Assembly: GCF_900115395.1 (NCBI RefSeq)
Contig: NZ_FOWE01000004.1
Location: 62,001-126,000 of the forward strand
DNA length: 64,000 bases
Direction: 5' to 3'
From: Geodermatophilus obscurus
Lineage (GTDB): Bacteria; Actinomycetota; Actinomycetes; Mycobacteriales; Geodermatophilaceae
In this document: in pieces, positions 8,411 through 17,333 of the stretch
Layout of the letters: each line of letters opens with the position of its first letter
Numbering within the stretch: position 1 is the first letter of the stretch
Made by a program: the position numbers and the translations under genes
The notes under the pieces: model-generated
What the model was told of the DNA's origin: nothing
The model's input: the letters and a program-made list of their open reading frames with translations, nothing else
The model's database searches: none

Positions 8411-11400
8411 GTGACCGCGACCCTCCCGGATCTCCGGTCCCGGCTCGCCGAGCTGACGCTGGAGGACGAGCACCGCCTCGGCCGGCGGCTCGAGGGCCTG
8501 CGCCGCACGCGCGACGAGGCCGCGCGGGCCCGTGCCCTGGAGAAGATCGCCACCGACGTCGCCGCCGCCGAGGAGCGCATCGCCCGCCGCCGCGCCGCCC
8601 TCCCCCCGATCGGCTACCCCGAGGGGCTGCCGGTCAGCGCCCGCCGCGACGACATCGCCGCTGCGCTGCGCGACTCCCAGGTGGTGGTCGTCGCCGGCGA
8701 GACCGGCTCGGGCAAGACCACCCAGCTGCCCAAGATCGCCCTGGAGCTCGGCCGCGGGGTGCGGGGCCGGATCGGGCACACGCAGCCGCGCCGGATCGCC
8801 GCGCGCACGGTGGCCGAGCGGATCGCCGAGGAGCTCGACACCCCGCTGGGCGAGGCGGTCGGCTGGAAGGTCCGGTTCACCGACCAGGTCGGCGACCGCA
8901 CCCTGGTCAAGCTCATGACCGACGGCGTCCTGCTGGCCGAGATCGCGCACGACCGGCTGCTGCGCCAGTACGACACGATCATCGTCGACGAGGCGCACGA
9001 GCGGAGCCTCACCATCGACTTCCTGCTGGGCTACCTCGCCCAGCTCCTGCCCCGGCGGCCCGACCTCAAGGTCGTCATCACCTCCGCCACCATCGACGTC
9101 GACCGGATCGCCAAGCACTTCGCCGTCGACGGCGCGGACGTGCCGGTCGTCGAGGTCAGCGGCCGCACCTACCCGGTCGAGGTCCGCTACCGGCCCGTCG
9201 TCGACCCCGACGACCCGGACGCCGACCCCGACCGCGACCAGGTCACCGCCATCGGCGACGCCGTCGAGGAGCTCGCCACCGAGGGTCCCGGCGACGTGCT
9301 GGTGTTCCTCGCCGGCGAACGCGAGATCCGCGACGCCGCCGACTCCCTCACCGAGCGCTTCCCCGGCGTCGAGGTGCTGCCGCTCTACTCGCGGCTGTCG
9401 GTCGCCGAGCAGCACCGGGTGTTCCAGCCGCACACCGGCCGCCGTGTCGTGCTGGCCACCAACGTCGCCGAGACGTCGCTGACCGTGCCGGGCATCCGCT
9501 ACGTGGTCGACCCCGGCACCGCGCGCATCTCCCGCTACAGCGCCCGGACGAAGGTCCAGCGGCTGCCGATCGAGCCGATCAGCCAGGCCTCGGCCCGGCA
9601 GCGCTCGGGCCGCTGCGGCCGCGTCGCCGAGGGCATCGCCATCCGCCTCTACACCGAGGAGGACTTCGAGGGCCGGCCGGAGTACACCGACCCGGAGATC
9701 CTGCGCACCAGCCTCGCCTCGGTGCTGCTGCAGATGGCCGCCCTGGACCTGGGCGCGGTCGAGGACTTCCCGTTCGTCGACCCGCCGGACCGGCGGGCGA
9801 TCGCCGACGGCCGGGCGCTGCTCGAGGAGCTCGGCGCGCTGCAGGACGGGCGGCTCACCGACACCGGCCGGGCGCTGGCCCAGCTGCCGCTGGACCCGCG
9901 CCTGGGCCGCATGGTGGTCGAGGCCGACCGGCGCGGCGTGCTCGAGGAGGTGCTGGTCATCGCCGCGGGGCTGACGGTCCAGGACCCCCGCGAGCGCCCC
10001 GCCGAGCACCAGCAGGCCGCCGACCAACTGCACGCCCGCTTCGCCGACGAGCACTCCGACTTCCTCGCGCTCCTCAACCTGTGGCGGTACCTCGCCGAGC
10101 AGCAGGACGCGCTGTCGGGCAGCGCGTTCCGGCGCACGGTCAAGCGCGAGTTCCTGCACTACGTGCGCATCCGCGAGTGGCAGGACCTGCACGGCCAGCT
10201 GCGCGGCACCGCCCGCCGGCTGGGCATGACCGTCGGCGACCTGGCCGCCGAGCCCGACGAGCGCGGCGTGCACACCGCGCTGCTGGCCGGGCTGCTGTCG
10301 CAGGTGGGCCTGCAGGTGGAGGACCCCGCGGGGCGGAAGGACGCATCCCGGCGGCGCGGCAGCCGTGAGTACCTCGGCGCCCGGGGCGCCCGCTTCGTCA
10401 TCGCCCCCGGCACCCCGTTGGCGAAGAAGCCCCCGCGGTGGGTCGTCGCCGCCGAGCTGGTGGAGACCAGCCGGCTGTTCGCCCGCACCGTGGCCCGCGT
10501 CGACCCCGACGACGTCGAGCGGCTGGCCGGCCACCTGGTGAAGCGGGAGTACTCCGAGCCGCGGTGGGACGCCAAGCGCGGCTCGGTCGTGGCCAGCGAG
10601 CGGGTCAGCCTGTACGGCATCCCGCTGGTCGCCGGCCGGCGCGTGCAGTACGGCTCCATCGACCCGGTCGTCTCCCGGGAGCTGTTCATCCGGCACGCCC
10701 TCGTGCAGGGCGAGTGGACGACGCACCACCGCTTCTGGGCCGACAACCAGCGGGCGCTCGAGCGCGTGGCCGAGCTGGAGGAGCGGGCCCGCCGGCGCGA
10801 CATCCGGGTCGACGACGAGACCGTCTTCGAGCTCTACGACGCCCGCGTCCCGGCCGACGTCGTCTCCACCCGGCACTTCGACCGGTGGTGGAAGACCGCG
10901 CGCCGGGAGACCCCCGACCTGCTCACGTTCACGCCCGAGATGCTCACTAACGCGGCCGCCGCCGGGCAGGTCCGCGCCGAGGACTTCCCCGACGAGGTGC
11001 CGCTCACCCAGGGGCTGACCCTGCCGCTGTCCTACGCCTTCGCTCCCGGCGCGCCGGAGGACGGCGTCACCGTCGACGTCCCGCTCGCGGTGCTCGACGC
11101 CGTCGTCGAGCGGACGTCGGGGGAGTCGCTGGCCTTCACCGTGCCGGGTCTGCGGGAGGAGCTGGTGACGGCGCTGCTGCGGACGCTGCCCAAGCAGCTG
11201 CGGCGCGCGCTCGTGCCGATCCCCGACCGCGTGCGCGAGGTGCTGCCGCGCGTCGCCCCGACCGAGCCGCTGCTGCCGGCGCTGGAGCGCGAGCTGCGGC
11301 GGGCCGCGGGCGTCGTCGTCCCGCCCGATGCCTGGCAGCCGGACCAGGTGCCCGGCCACCTGCGGGCCACCTTCCGCGTGGTCGACGACCGGCAGCGCGC

Positions 11401-12358
11401 GCTGGCCACGGGCAAGGACCTGCGGGAGCTGCGCGCGCAGGTCGCGCCGCAGGCCCGGGCGAGCCTGGCGCGCGCCGCCTCCGACCTCGAGCGCACCGGC
11501 CTGACCGCGTGGACGATCGGGGAGCTGCCGCGCACCGTCGAGGTCCGCCGCGGCGGCCACGTGGTCACCGCGTACCCCGCGCTGGTCGACGAGGGGGCCA
11601 CCGCCGGGGTCCGCGTGGTGTCCACCGAGGCCGAGGCGACCCGGCTGAGCTGGCGCGGCGCGCGCCGCCTGCTGGTGCTCGTGGCCGGCTCACCGACCCG
11701 GCAGGTGGTCAAGGGCCTCGGCCCGCGCAGCCGGCTGGCCCTGCAGTTCAACCCCGACGGCGAGATCCCGGCCCTGGTCGACGACTGCGTCGACGCCGCG
11801 GCCGACGAGCTCGTCGCCGCCGCCGGCGGGCCGCCCCGCGACGAGGCGTCCTTCGACGCGCTGGTCGCGATCGCGCGCCAGCAGCTGCTGCCGCTCACCC
11901 AGGACGCCGTCCGGCGGGTGGAGGCGGTGCTGACCCAGGCCCGCGAGGTCGCCGTCGCGATCGGCGCGGCGCCCGGCCGGCGGGTGCCCGAGGCCGCCGT
12001 CGCCGACCTGCGCCGGCAGATGGGCGGGCTGCTGCACCGCGGCTTCGTGGCCGCCGCCGGACGACGGCGGCTGCCCGACCTGGTGCGCTACCTCAAGGCG
12101 ATGGCGTACCGGCTGGAGAAGCTGCCGGCCAACGCGGCGCGCGACGCGCTGTGGACGGAGCAGGTCGCCGCGGTCACCGCCGAGTACGAGCAGCTGCGCC
12201 GCGAGGTGCCGCCCACCGGCGCACCCGACGACCCGGTCACGCGGATCCGCTGGATGGTCGAGGAGCTGCGCGTCGGGCTGTTCGCCCAGCAGATCGGCAC
12301 GCCGCGCCCGGTGTCGGAGCAGCGCCTCTACAAGGCCATCGACGCGCTCACCGCCTAG
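8411..12358 (+). CDS. hrpA: ATP-dependent RNA helicase HrpA
   Basis: 1315 residues, the normal size for bacterial HrpA. Walker A GETGSGKTTQ lies near residue 96 and the DEAH box (DEAHERSL) near 193; SATI and the helicase-C motifs ATNVAETSLTVPG and RQRSGRCGR follow. After these come the HA2 and OB-like regions and the long C-terminal DUF3418 region. DEAH-box helicases unwind or remodel RNA at the expense of ATP. GTG start with GGAAGGA about 14 nt upstream. The last 11 bases overlap the convergent HTH gene. Confidence 0.95.
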   Translation: MTATLPDLRSRLAELTLEDEHRLGRRLEGLRRTRDEAARARALEKIATDVAAAEERIARRRAALPPIGYPEGLPVSARRDDIAAALRDSQVVVVAGETGSGKTTQLPKIALELGRGVRGRIGHTQPRRIAARTVAERIAEELDTPLGEAVGWKVRFTDQVGDRTLVKLMTDGVLLAEIAHDRLLRQYDTIIVDEAHERSLTIDFLLGYLAQLLPRRPDLKVVITSATIDVDRIAKHFAVDGADVPVVEVSGRTYPVEVRYRPVVDPDDPDADPDRDQVTAIGDAVEELATEGPGDVLVFLAGEREIRDAADSLTERFPGVEVLPLYSRLSVAEQHRVFQPHTGRRVVLATNVAETSLTVPGIRYVVDPGTARISRYSARTKVQRLPIEPISQASARQRSGRCGRVAEGIAIRLYTEEDFEGRPEYTDPEILRTSLASVLLQMAALDLGAVEDFPFVDPPDRRAIADGRALLEELGALQDGRLTDTGRALAQLPLDPRLGRMVVEADRRGVLEEVLVIAAGLTVQDPRERPAEHQQAADQLHARFADEHSDFLALLNLWRYLAEQQDALSGSAFRRTVKREFLHYVRIREWQDLHGQLRGTARRLGMTVGDLAAEPDERGVHTALLAGLLSQVGLQVEDPAGRKDASRRRGSREYLGARGARFVIAPGTPLAKKPPRWVVAAELVETSRLFARTVARVDPDDVERLAGHLVKREYSEPRWDAKRGSVVASERVSLYGIPLVAGRRVQYGSIDPVVSRELFIRHALVQGEWTTHHRFWADNQRALERVAELEERARRRDIRVDDETVFELYDARVPADVVSTRHFDRWWKTARRETPDLLTFTPEMLTNAAAAGQVRAEDFPDEVPLTQGLTLPLSYAFAPGAPEDGVTVDVPLAVLDAVVERTSGESLAFTVPGLREELVTALLRTLPKQLRRALVPIPDRVREVLPRVAPTEPLLPALERELRRAAGVVVPPDAWQPDQVPGHLRATFRVVDDRQRALATGKDLRELRAQVAPQARASLARAASDLERTGLTAWTIGELPRTVEVRRGGHVVTAYPALVDEGATAGVRVVSTEAEATRLSWRGARRLLVLVAGSPTRQVVKGLGPRSRLALQFNPDGEIPALVDDCVDAAADELVAAAGGPPRDEASFDALVAIARQQLLPLTQDAVRRVEAVLTQAREVAVAIGAAPGRRVPEAAVADLRRQMGGLLHRGFVAAAGRRRLPDLVRYLKAMAYRLEKLPANAARDALWTEQVAAVTAEYEQLRREVPPTGAPDDPVTRIRWMVEELRVGLFAQQIGTPRPVSEQRLYKAIDALTA

Positions 12359-12803
12359 CGGCCCGCTCCTCGCGCAGCAGGGCGGAGATCCGCTGCCGGG
12401 TGACGCCGTAGAGGGTGGCGATCCGGTTGATGCTCACCTGCTCGTCCTGCAGCGCGTGCGCCTGCGCCTTCCGCCAGGCCGACCCGGCCCCCGCCAGTCC
12501 GGAGAGCACCGTGCTGATCCGTTCCACGACCAGCGGGCGGGCCTCGGCGCTGACGATGTCGTGCCAGGCGCTGCCGGTGCGGCGGCGGGTCAGGAGCAGC
12601 TCGGCGCGTTCGCGGGCCAGCTGCAGCTCGGCGGCACACCGGTCGATCTCGCGGACCAGGTCCTCGAGCGCGGCCAGGGCGTCGTCGGCGGGCGGTGCGT
12701 CGTCGGCGGGCGGTGCGTCGTCGGCGGGCGGTGCGTCGTCGTCGCGCGGTGCGGTGTCGGTGGGCTCGGGTCCGCCGGGTGTCCGCCCCGGTGCTGCCGT
12801 CAC
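12348..12803 (-). CDS. HTH-containing protein with a DDAPPA repeat linker
   Basis: 151 residues from GTG 12803, chosen because GGGAGGA lies six bases upstream. An acidic Pro-rich N-terminal stretch holds four copies of a six-residue unit (DDAPPA). A helical middle contains LVREIDRCAAELQLARERAELLL. The C-terminus (VSINRIATLYGVTRQRISALLREE) looks like a sigma/MerR-like HTH. A DNA-binding role is likely; its target may be the 16-bp repeats just upstream. Family not recognised. Confidence 0.7.
   Translation of the reverse strand: MTAAPGRTPGGPEPTDTAPRDDDAPPADDAPPADDAPPADDALAALEDLVREIDRCAAELQLARERAELLLTRRRTGSAWHDIVSAEARPLVVERISTVLSGLAGAGSAWRKAQAHALQDEQVSINRIATLYGVTRQRISALLREERAARR
12681..12752. 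repeat. Four 18-bp tandem repeats within a gene
   Basis: Three exact copies of GTCGTCGGCGGGCGGTGC (12681-12734) and one diverged copy (12735-12752), in frame with the HTH gene and encoding the DDAPPA linker. Such arrays vary in copy number by slippage. Confidence 0.85.
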
Positions 12804-12876
12804 GGTCGGTCCTCCCGCAGCTCGCCGGCGTCCCCGGTCGGGGTCGGTTGCACGATACCGTGGTGAAGGGGGGTTG

Positions 12877-12940
12877 CATGCAACGGGCGTGACATGCAAC
12901 GGCCCTGGCATGCAACGGCCCTGGCATGCAACGGGCCTTG
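12877..12940. repeat. Four 16-bp tandem direct repeats in a divergent promoter region
   Basis: Units start at 12877, 12893, 12909 and 12925. Each begins CATGCAACGG; the second and third are identical (CATGCAACGGCCCTGG). The first unit is also half of a perfect 12-bp palindrome GTTGCATGCAAC (12873-12884). It lies between divergent starts at 12803 and 13028, suggesting a cooperative operator. Confidence 0.8.
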
Positions 12941-13027
12941 CGTCCTGCGCGCCGAGCTGTCATCGTGAACCCGGATAGGTAGTGCACAACCGATTCGGTG
13001 CCCCCGGTGCCGGTCACGGGGGAACCG

Positions 13028-13417
13028 ATGTCGTCACTCACCGCACGGGTGGACCTGCCACCCGCCGCGCGCAGCGTCCCCGCCGCGCGACACCTCGCGC
13101 GCGAGCTGCTGCGGGCCTGGCAGGCGCCGCAGGACGTCGCCGACGTCGAGCTGCTCGTCACCGAGCTGGTGGCGAACGTGGTCGACCACGTCGGCGGCGA
13201 GAGCGTGCTGTCGCTGGAACTCGAGTACTCCGACGGCTGGCTGCGCATCGCCGTCGCCGACGGCAGCGCGGTGCGCCCGGTGGTCGGTCAGCTGTGCGGT
13301 GACCAGCCGCGCGGCCGCGGCATGCAGATCGTCGCCGCCATCGCCGACGACTGGGGCGTCGAGGACGCCGACGGCGGCAAGCGGGTCTGGTTCGTACTGC
13401 GCCCCGGCCTGCGCTGA
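13028..13417 (+). CDS. RsbW-like anti-sigma / ATP-binding regulatory protein
   Basis: 129 residues. The GHKL ATPase fold is visible: VELLVTELVANVVDHVG is the N box, WLRIAVADGS the G1 region and RGRGMQIVAAIADDWGV the G2 region. Stand-alone HATPase_c_2 proteins in actinobacteria usually bind or phosphorylate sigma factors or anti-sigma antagonists; no STAS partner or sigma factor is adjacent. ATG preceded by GGGGGAACC. Confidence 0.8.
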   Translation: MSSLTARVDLPPAARSVPAARHLARELLRAWQAPQDVADVELLVTELVANVVDHVGGESVLSLELEYSDGWLRIAVADGSAVRPVVGQLCGDQPRGRGMQIVAAIADDWGVEDADGGKRVWFVLRPGLR

Positions 13418-13502
13418 GCGCCGGCCCGGATCGGTCGCGTTTGTCCCGCGGGCCCGCCGGGGAGGGCTGGGGGGACCGATGCCGCCAGACGGAGGAGACG
13501 GA

Positions 13503-13676
13503 ATGAGCGAGCCCACCAGCCACACCGAGGCCGCCGGCGAGGGCCTGTCGGACGAGGAGATGGTGCAGACCGTCGCCGAGCAGACCGACAGCGCCTCGGG
13601 CCACGCCTACCAGGCCGGCAAGGACTGGGACGGCGACGCCTCCCAGACGCCGGCACCCCCGGACACCGAGTCCTGA
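13503..13676 (+). CDS. Small acidic protein, unknown
   Basis: 57 residues, hydrophilic and acidic, probably disordered at both ends (MSEPTSHTEAAGEGLSDEEM). A good SD, GGAGGAGACGG, precedes the ATG and a strong hairpin follows the stop. No family recognised. Confidence 0.6.
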   Translation: MSEPTSHTEAAGEGLSDEEMVQTVAEQTDSASGHAYQAGKDWDGDASQTPAPPDTES

Positions 13677-13682
13677 CGCACG

Positions 13683-13716
13683 GGCCCGCCGTCCGGCACG
13701 TCCCGGACGGCGGGCC
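13683..13716. terminator. Hairpin terminator
   Basis: A perfect 14-bp stem, GGCCCGCCGTCCGG with its complement, and a 6-nt loop, seven bases after the stop of the small acidic protein. Confidence 0.8.
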
Positions 13717-13773
13717 GACCGCCCGGCACCGGCCCGTGGTGGCACCGGTGACGACGACCCGGATCGGAGAGCC

Positions 13774-13818
13774 ATGACCGCCCTGCCCGCCGTCGCACCC
13801 GAGGGCCGGGGCCGGTGA
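13774..13818 (+). CDS. Possible 14-residue upstream ORF coupled to the epimerase
   Basis: ATG with CGGAGAG just upstream encodes MTALPAVAPEGRGR and ends in TGA (13816-13818) overlapping the GTG of the epimerase. It could deliver ribosomes to a GTG that has no SD of its own. Its expression is inferred. Confidence 0.35.
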   Translation: MTALPAVAPEGRGR

Positions 13819-14705
13819 CCGCCCCCGCCCGGCACGTCCTGGTCACCGGGGGGAGCGGCAAGCTCGGCCGCGCCGTCGTCGACCTGCTCGTACGGCGCGG
13901 CCACCGGGTGTCGGTCGTGGACCTCGTGCCGCCCGGCCGCCCCGACGTCGCCTGGACCCGGGCCGACCTCACCGACTACGGCCAGGCCGTCGGGGTGCTG
14001 ACCGGGGTCGACGACCGGTGGCCGGCCCCGGACGCCGTGGTCCACCTGGCCGCCCTCCCGGCGCCCGGCCTCCGGCCCGACGCGGCGCTGTTCGCCGCGA
14101 ACGTGACGACCACCTACAACGTCTTCGCCGCAGCCCGCGTGGCCGGCGTCGACACGGTGGTGTGGGCCTCCAGCGAGACGGTGCTCGGGCTGCCCTTCGA
14201 CACCCCGCCGCCGCACCTGCCCCTCGACGAGGACTGCGGGCCCGCGCCGACCACGTCCTACTCGCTGTCGAAGACGCTCGAGGAGGAGATGGCGCGTCAG
14301 TTCGCCCGCTGGCGGCCGGAGCTGTCGATCACCGGGCTGCGCTTCTCCAACGTGATGGAGCCGGCCGACTACGCGGCCTTCCCGTCCTTCGACGCCGACC
14401 CGGCGCTGCGGCGGTGGAACGCGTGGTCCTACATCGACGCCCGGGACGGCGCCGCGGCGGTCCTGGCCGCCCTGGACCACCCCGGTCGCGGTGCGGACGT
14501 CCTCGTCATCGCCAACACCGACACGGTGATGAGCCGGCCCAGCGCCGAGCTCGCCGCCGAGCACTTCCCGGGCGTCCCGGTGCGGGGCCCACTGGGCCGC
14601 CACCAGGCGCTGATGAGCAGCGAGAAGGCACGCCGGGTCCTCGGGTGGACGCCCGTGCACAGCTGGCGGGACGAGGTGGGCGGCACCCCCGCGACCGGCT
14701 CCTAG
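13815..14705 (+). CDS. NAD-dependent epimerase/dehydratase (extended SDR)
   Basis: 296 residues. N-terminal NAD motif TGGSGKLG, an acidic residue at the end of beta-2 (VVDL), and catalytic Tyr-Lys in YSLSK preceded by WASSETVLG. Extended SDR enzymes epimerise, dehydrate or reduce sugar nucleotides and related substrates; substrate not predictable. GTG start is likely coupled to a short upstream ORF. Its stop overlaps that of cysN by four bases. Confidence 0.85.
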   Translation: MTAPARHVLVTGGSGKLGRAVVDLLVRRGHRVSVVDLVPPGRPDVAWTRADLTDYGQAVGVLTGVDDRWPAPDAVVHLAALPAPGLRPDAALFAANVTTTYNVFAAARVAGVDTVVWASSETVLGLPFDTPPPHLPLDEDCGPAPTTSYSLSKTLEEEMARQFARWRPELSITGLRFSNVMEPADYAAFPSFDADPALRRWNAWSYIDARDGAAAVLAALDHPGRGADVLVIANTDTVMSRPSAELAAEHFPGVPVRGPLGRHQALMSSEKARRVLGWTPVHSWRDEVGGTPATGS

Positions 14706-16009
14706 TGGGGGACGAGCATCCCCGCGCCGACGGTCGCGTTGGTGGCCTCGTCGACGAGGATGAACCGGCCGGTCGCCCGGTTGTGCGTGTAGTCGTCGAC
14801 GAACAGCGGCTGGGTGGTGCGCAGCCGCACCCGGCCGATGTCGTTGAGGCCGAGCTCGCCGGCCTCCTGCTCGCGGTCGAGGGTGTTGACGTCGAGCCGG
14901 TGCACGACCTCCCTGACCACCGCCCGGACGCTGCGGGTGGTGTGCTTGACCGCCAGCCGCTGCCGCGGCCGCAGCGGCTCGTCGGCCATCCAGCAGACCA
15001 GCGCGTCGAGGTCCTGGGTGACCTCGGGGGCCCCCTCCGGACCGCAGAGCAGGTCGCCGCGGGAGACGTCGAGGTCGTCGGCGAGCCGCACGGTGACCGC
15101 CATGGGCGCGAACGCCTCCTCCACCGGACCGCGCGGGCCGTCGATGCCGGCGATCGTCGTCGTCCGGCCGCTGGGCAGCACCTGCACCGGGTCGCCGGAG
15201 CGCAGGACGCCGCTGGCGACCGTGCCGGCGTAGCCGCGGTAGTCGTGGAAGGCGTCCGACTGCGGCCGGATGACGTACTGGACGGGGAAGCGGACGTCGG
15301 TGAGGTTGCGGTCACCGGCCACCTCGACGGACTCCAGGTGCTCCAGCAGCGCCGGGCCGTCGTACCAGGGCGCGGCGTCGGACCGGGTGACCACGTTGTC
15401 GCCGCGCAGCGCCGAGATCGGGACGACGGTCAGGTCGGGCACCTCGAGCTTGGCGGCGAAGGCGCGGAACTCGTCGCGGACGGCCGCGAACGCCTCCTCC
15501 GACCAGTCGACGAGGTCCATCTTGTTGACGGCGACCACCAGGTGCGGCACCCGCAGCAGCGCGGCGAGGTAGGCGTGCCGCCGGCTCTGCTCGAGGATGC
15601 CCTTGCGGGCGTCGACCAGCACGATCGCCAGGTCCGCCGTCGAGGCGCCGGTGACCATGTTGCGGGTGTACTGCACGTGCCCGGGGGTGTCGGCCAGGAT
15701 GAACGTGCGCCGCGGGGTGCTGAAGTAGCGGTAGGCGACGTCGATGGTGATGCCCTGCTCCCGCTCGGCGCGCAGGCCGTCGGTGAGCAGCGCCAGGTCC
15801 ACGTAGTCGCCCCGGCTGGCCCGCTCGATCGCCGCGTACTGGTCCTCGAAGACGGCCTTGCTGTCGAACAGCAGCCGCCCGATGAGCGTGCTCTTGCCGT
15901 CGTCGACCGAGCCCGCGGTGGCGATGCGGAGGATGTCCCGGCGCGCCGTCGCGATCTCGGCCGCCTGCTCGGCGGCGGCGGAGTGGACGTCGACGACGGG
16001 CTCGGCCAT
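14702..16009 (-). CDS. cysN: Sulfate adenylyltransferase subunit 1 (GTPase)
   Basis: 435 residues, the length of stand-alone CysN; the APS kinase domain fused in mycobacterial CysNC is absent. G motifs: GSVDDGKST near residue 33, DTPGHVQY, NKMD. With CysD it makes adenosine 5'-phosphosulfate from sulfate and ATP, driven by GTP hydrolysis. cysD lies upstream on the same strand but 392 nt away, with an opposite-strand gene between. Confidence 0.95.
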   Translation of the reverse strand: MAEPVVDVHSAAAEQAAEIATARRDILRIATAGSVDDGKSTLIGRLLFDSKAVFEDQYAAIERASRGDYVDLALLTDGLRAEREQGITIDVAYRYFSTPRRTFILADTPGHVQYTRNMVTGASTADLAIVLVDARKGILEQSRRHAYLAALLRVPHLVVAVNKMDLVDWSEEAFAAVRDEFRAFAAKLEVPDLTVVPISALRGDNVVTRSDAAPWYDGPALLEHLESVEVAGDRNLTDVRFPVQYVIRPQSDAFHDYRGYAGTVASGVLRSGDPVQVLPSGRTTTIAGIDGPRGPVEEAFAPMAVTVRLADDLDVSRGDLLCGPEGAPEVTQDLDALVCWMADEPLRPRQRLAVKHTTRSVRAVVREVVHRLDVNTLDREQEAGELGLNDIGRVRLRTTQPLFVDDYTHNRATGRFILVDEATNATVGAGMLVPH

Positions 16010-16109
16010 GCCTCCATCATCCCCAGCGGCCGGTGCCGCGGGCGTGCGGGGCCGGAGGAGGGGACGCTGGGTGTGAGCAGGGCCACCCGGCCCGCGGAGA
16101 GGGGCTGCG

Positions 16110-16373
16110 GTGGGCGGGCTGGTGTTCCTCGTGCCGGTGCTGCTGGTGGTCGTGGCCGGGTACGCGGTCGGCTACGTGGCGGCCGAGGCGCTCGGTGTGG
16201 CCCAGCCGGAGGCGGTGGGCTGGCCGGCCGGCTTCCTGCTGCTCGCCGTCACCGTCGTCGCGCTGCTGCGCTACCGGCGCCACCGTCGCGCGCGGGCGCG
16301 CCGGCTCCCCGTGGCGGCTCGCCGCAAGCGCGGTGAGAGCTGGAGCGGCCCTCCTGCCGGGCCCCCGCGGTGA
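16110..16373 (+). CDS. Small two-helix membrane protein between cysD and cysN
   Basis: 87 residues from GTG 16110, preceded by GGAGAGG. Two hydrophobic helices (residues 3-25 and about 41-55) and a strongly basic C-terminal tail (RYRRHRRARARRLP). It reads against the flanking cys genes. No family recognised. Confidence 0.6.
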   Translation: MGGLVFLVPVLLVVVAGYAVGYVAAEALGVAQPEAVGWPAGFLLLAVTVVALLRYRRHRRARARRLPVAARRKRGESWSGPPAGPPR

Positions 16374-16401
16374 GCCGACCAGCAGCTGCACCGAGGCCCT
16401 C

Positions 16402-17310
16402 CTAGAAGTAGCCCTCCTTCTTCCGGTCCTCCATCGCGGCGTCGCTCACCTTGTCGTCGCCGCGGGTGGCGCCGCGCTCGGTCATCCGGGTCACCGCGAT
16501 CTCGGCGATGACGTCGGCGACCGTCGTGGCCTCCGAACGCACCGCGGCGGTGAGGTTGGCGTCGCCGACCGTGCGGTAGCGCACCGTCTCCCGGAAGACG
16601 CGCTCGCCCTCGCGGGGACGCACGAACTCGTTGACGGCGTAGAGCATCCCCTGCCGCTCGACGACCTCCCGCTCCTGCGCCAGGTACAGCGGCGGGATCG
16701 CGATGTCCTCCGAGGCGATGTACTGCCAGATGTCGAGCTCGGTCCAGTTCGACAGCGGGAACACCCGGATCGACTCGCCGAGGTGGATCCGGCCGTTGTA
16801 GAGGTCCCACAGCTCCGGGCGCTGGTTCTTCGGGTCCCACTGGCCGAACTCGTCGCGGAAGGAGAACACCCGCTCCTTCGCGCGGGCCTTGTCCTCGTCG
16901 CGGCGGGCGCCGCCGAACAGCGCGGTGAAGCCGTGCTCCTCGACCGCCTCGAGCAGCACCGGCGTCTGGATCCGGTTGCGCGAGCCGTTGGGCTCCTCGC
17001 GCACCAGGCCGCGGGCCATCGCGTCCGGCACCGAGGCCACGACCAGCTCCACGCCGAGCTCGGCCACCCGGCGGTCGCGGAACTCCAGGACGTCGGGGAA
17101 GTTCAGGCCGGTGTCGACGTGCATCACCGGGAACGGGATGCGGGCCGGCGCGAAGGCCTTGCGCGCCAGCTCGAGCATGACGATGGAGTCCTTGCCGCCG
17201 GAGAACAGCAGCACCGGGCGCTCGAGCTCGGCGGCCACCTCGCGGATCACGTGGATGGACTCGGCCTCGAGCGTCTCCAGCTGGGTGAGCCGGTGGGCGG
17301 TCGTCGTCAC
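16402..17310 (-). CDS. cysD: Sulfate adenylyltransferase subunit 2
   Basis: 302 residues. PP-loop SGGKDS near residue 37, FGGARRDEDKARAKER and LSNWTELDIWQYI are typical CysD. It adenylates sulfate to APS with CysN. Start GTG 17310 (VTTTAHRLTQLE) matches family N-termini, but GGAGGG abuts it directly; GTG 17328 is an alternative. Ends MEDRKKEGYF, the usual CysD tail. The CysQ-like gene follows immediately upstream on the same strand. Confidence 0.94.
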   Translation of the reverse strand: MTTTAHRLTQLETLEAESIHVIREVAAELERPVLLFSGGKDSIVMLELARKAFAPARIPFPVMHVDTGLNFPDVLEFRDRRVAELGVELVVASVPDAMARGLVREEPNGSRNRIQTPVLLEAVEEHGFTALFGGARRDEDKARAKERVFSFRDEFGQWDPKNQRPELWDLYNGRIHLGESIRVFPLSNWTELDIWQYIASEDIAIPPLYLAQEREVVERQGMLYAVNEFVRPREGERVFRETVRYRTVGDANLTAAVRSEATTVADVIAEIAVTRMTERGATRGDDKVSDAAMEDRKKEGYF

Positions 17311-17333
17311 CCCTCCAGTGTCGGGCACGCCGG

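Noticed and set aside
8228-11560. 1110-codon antisense open frame opposite hrpA
   Set aside because: Shadow of hrpA codon bias; low-complexity Gly/Val/Leu/Arg translation without any domain.
12873-12940. The 16-bp repeats as a CRISPR array or replication iterons
   Set aside because: No spacers of 30-40 nt, no cas or rep genes; chromosomal divergent promoter context.
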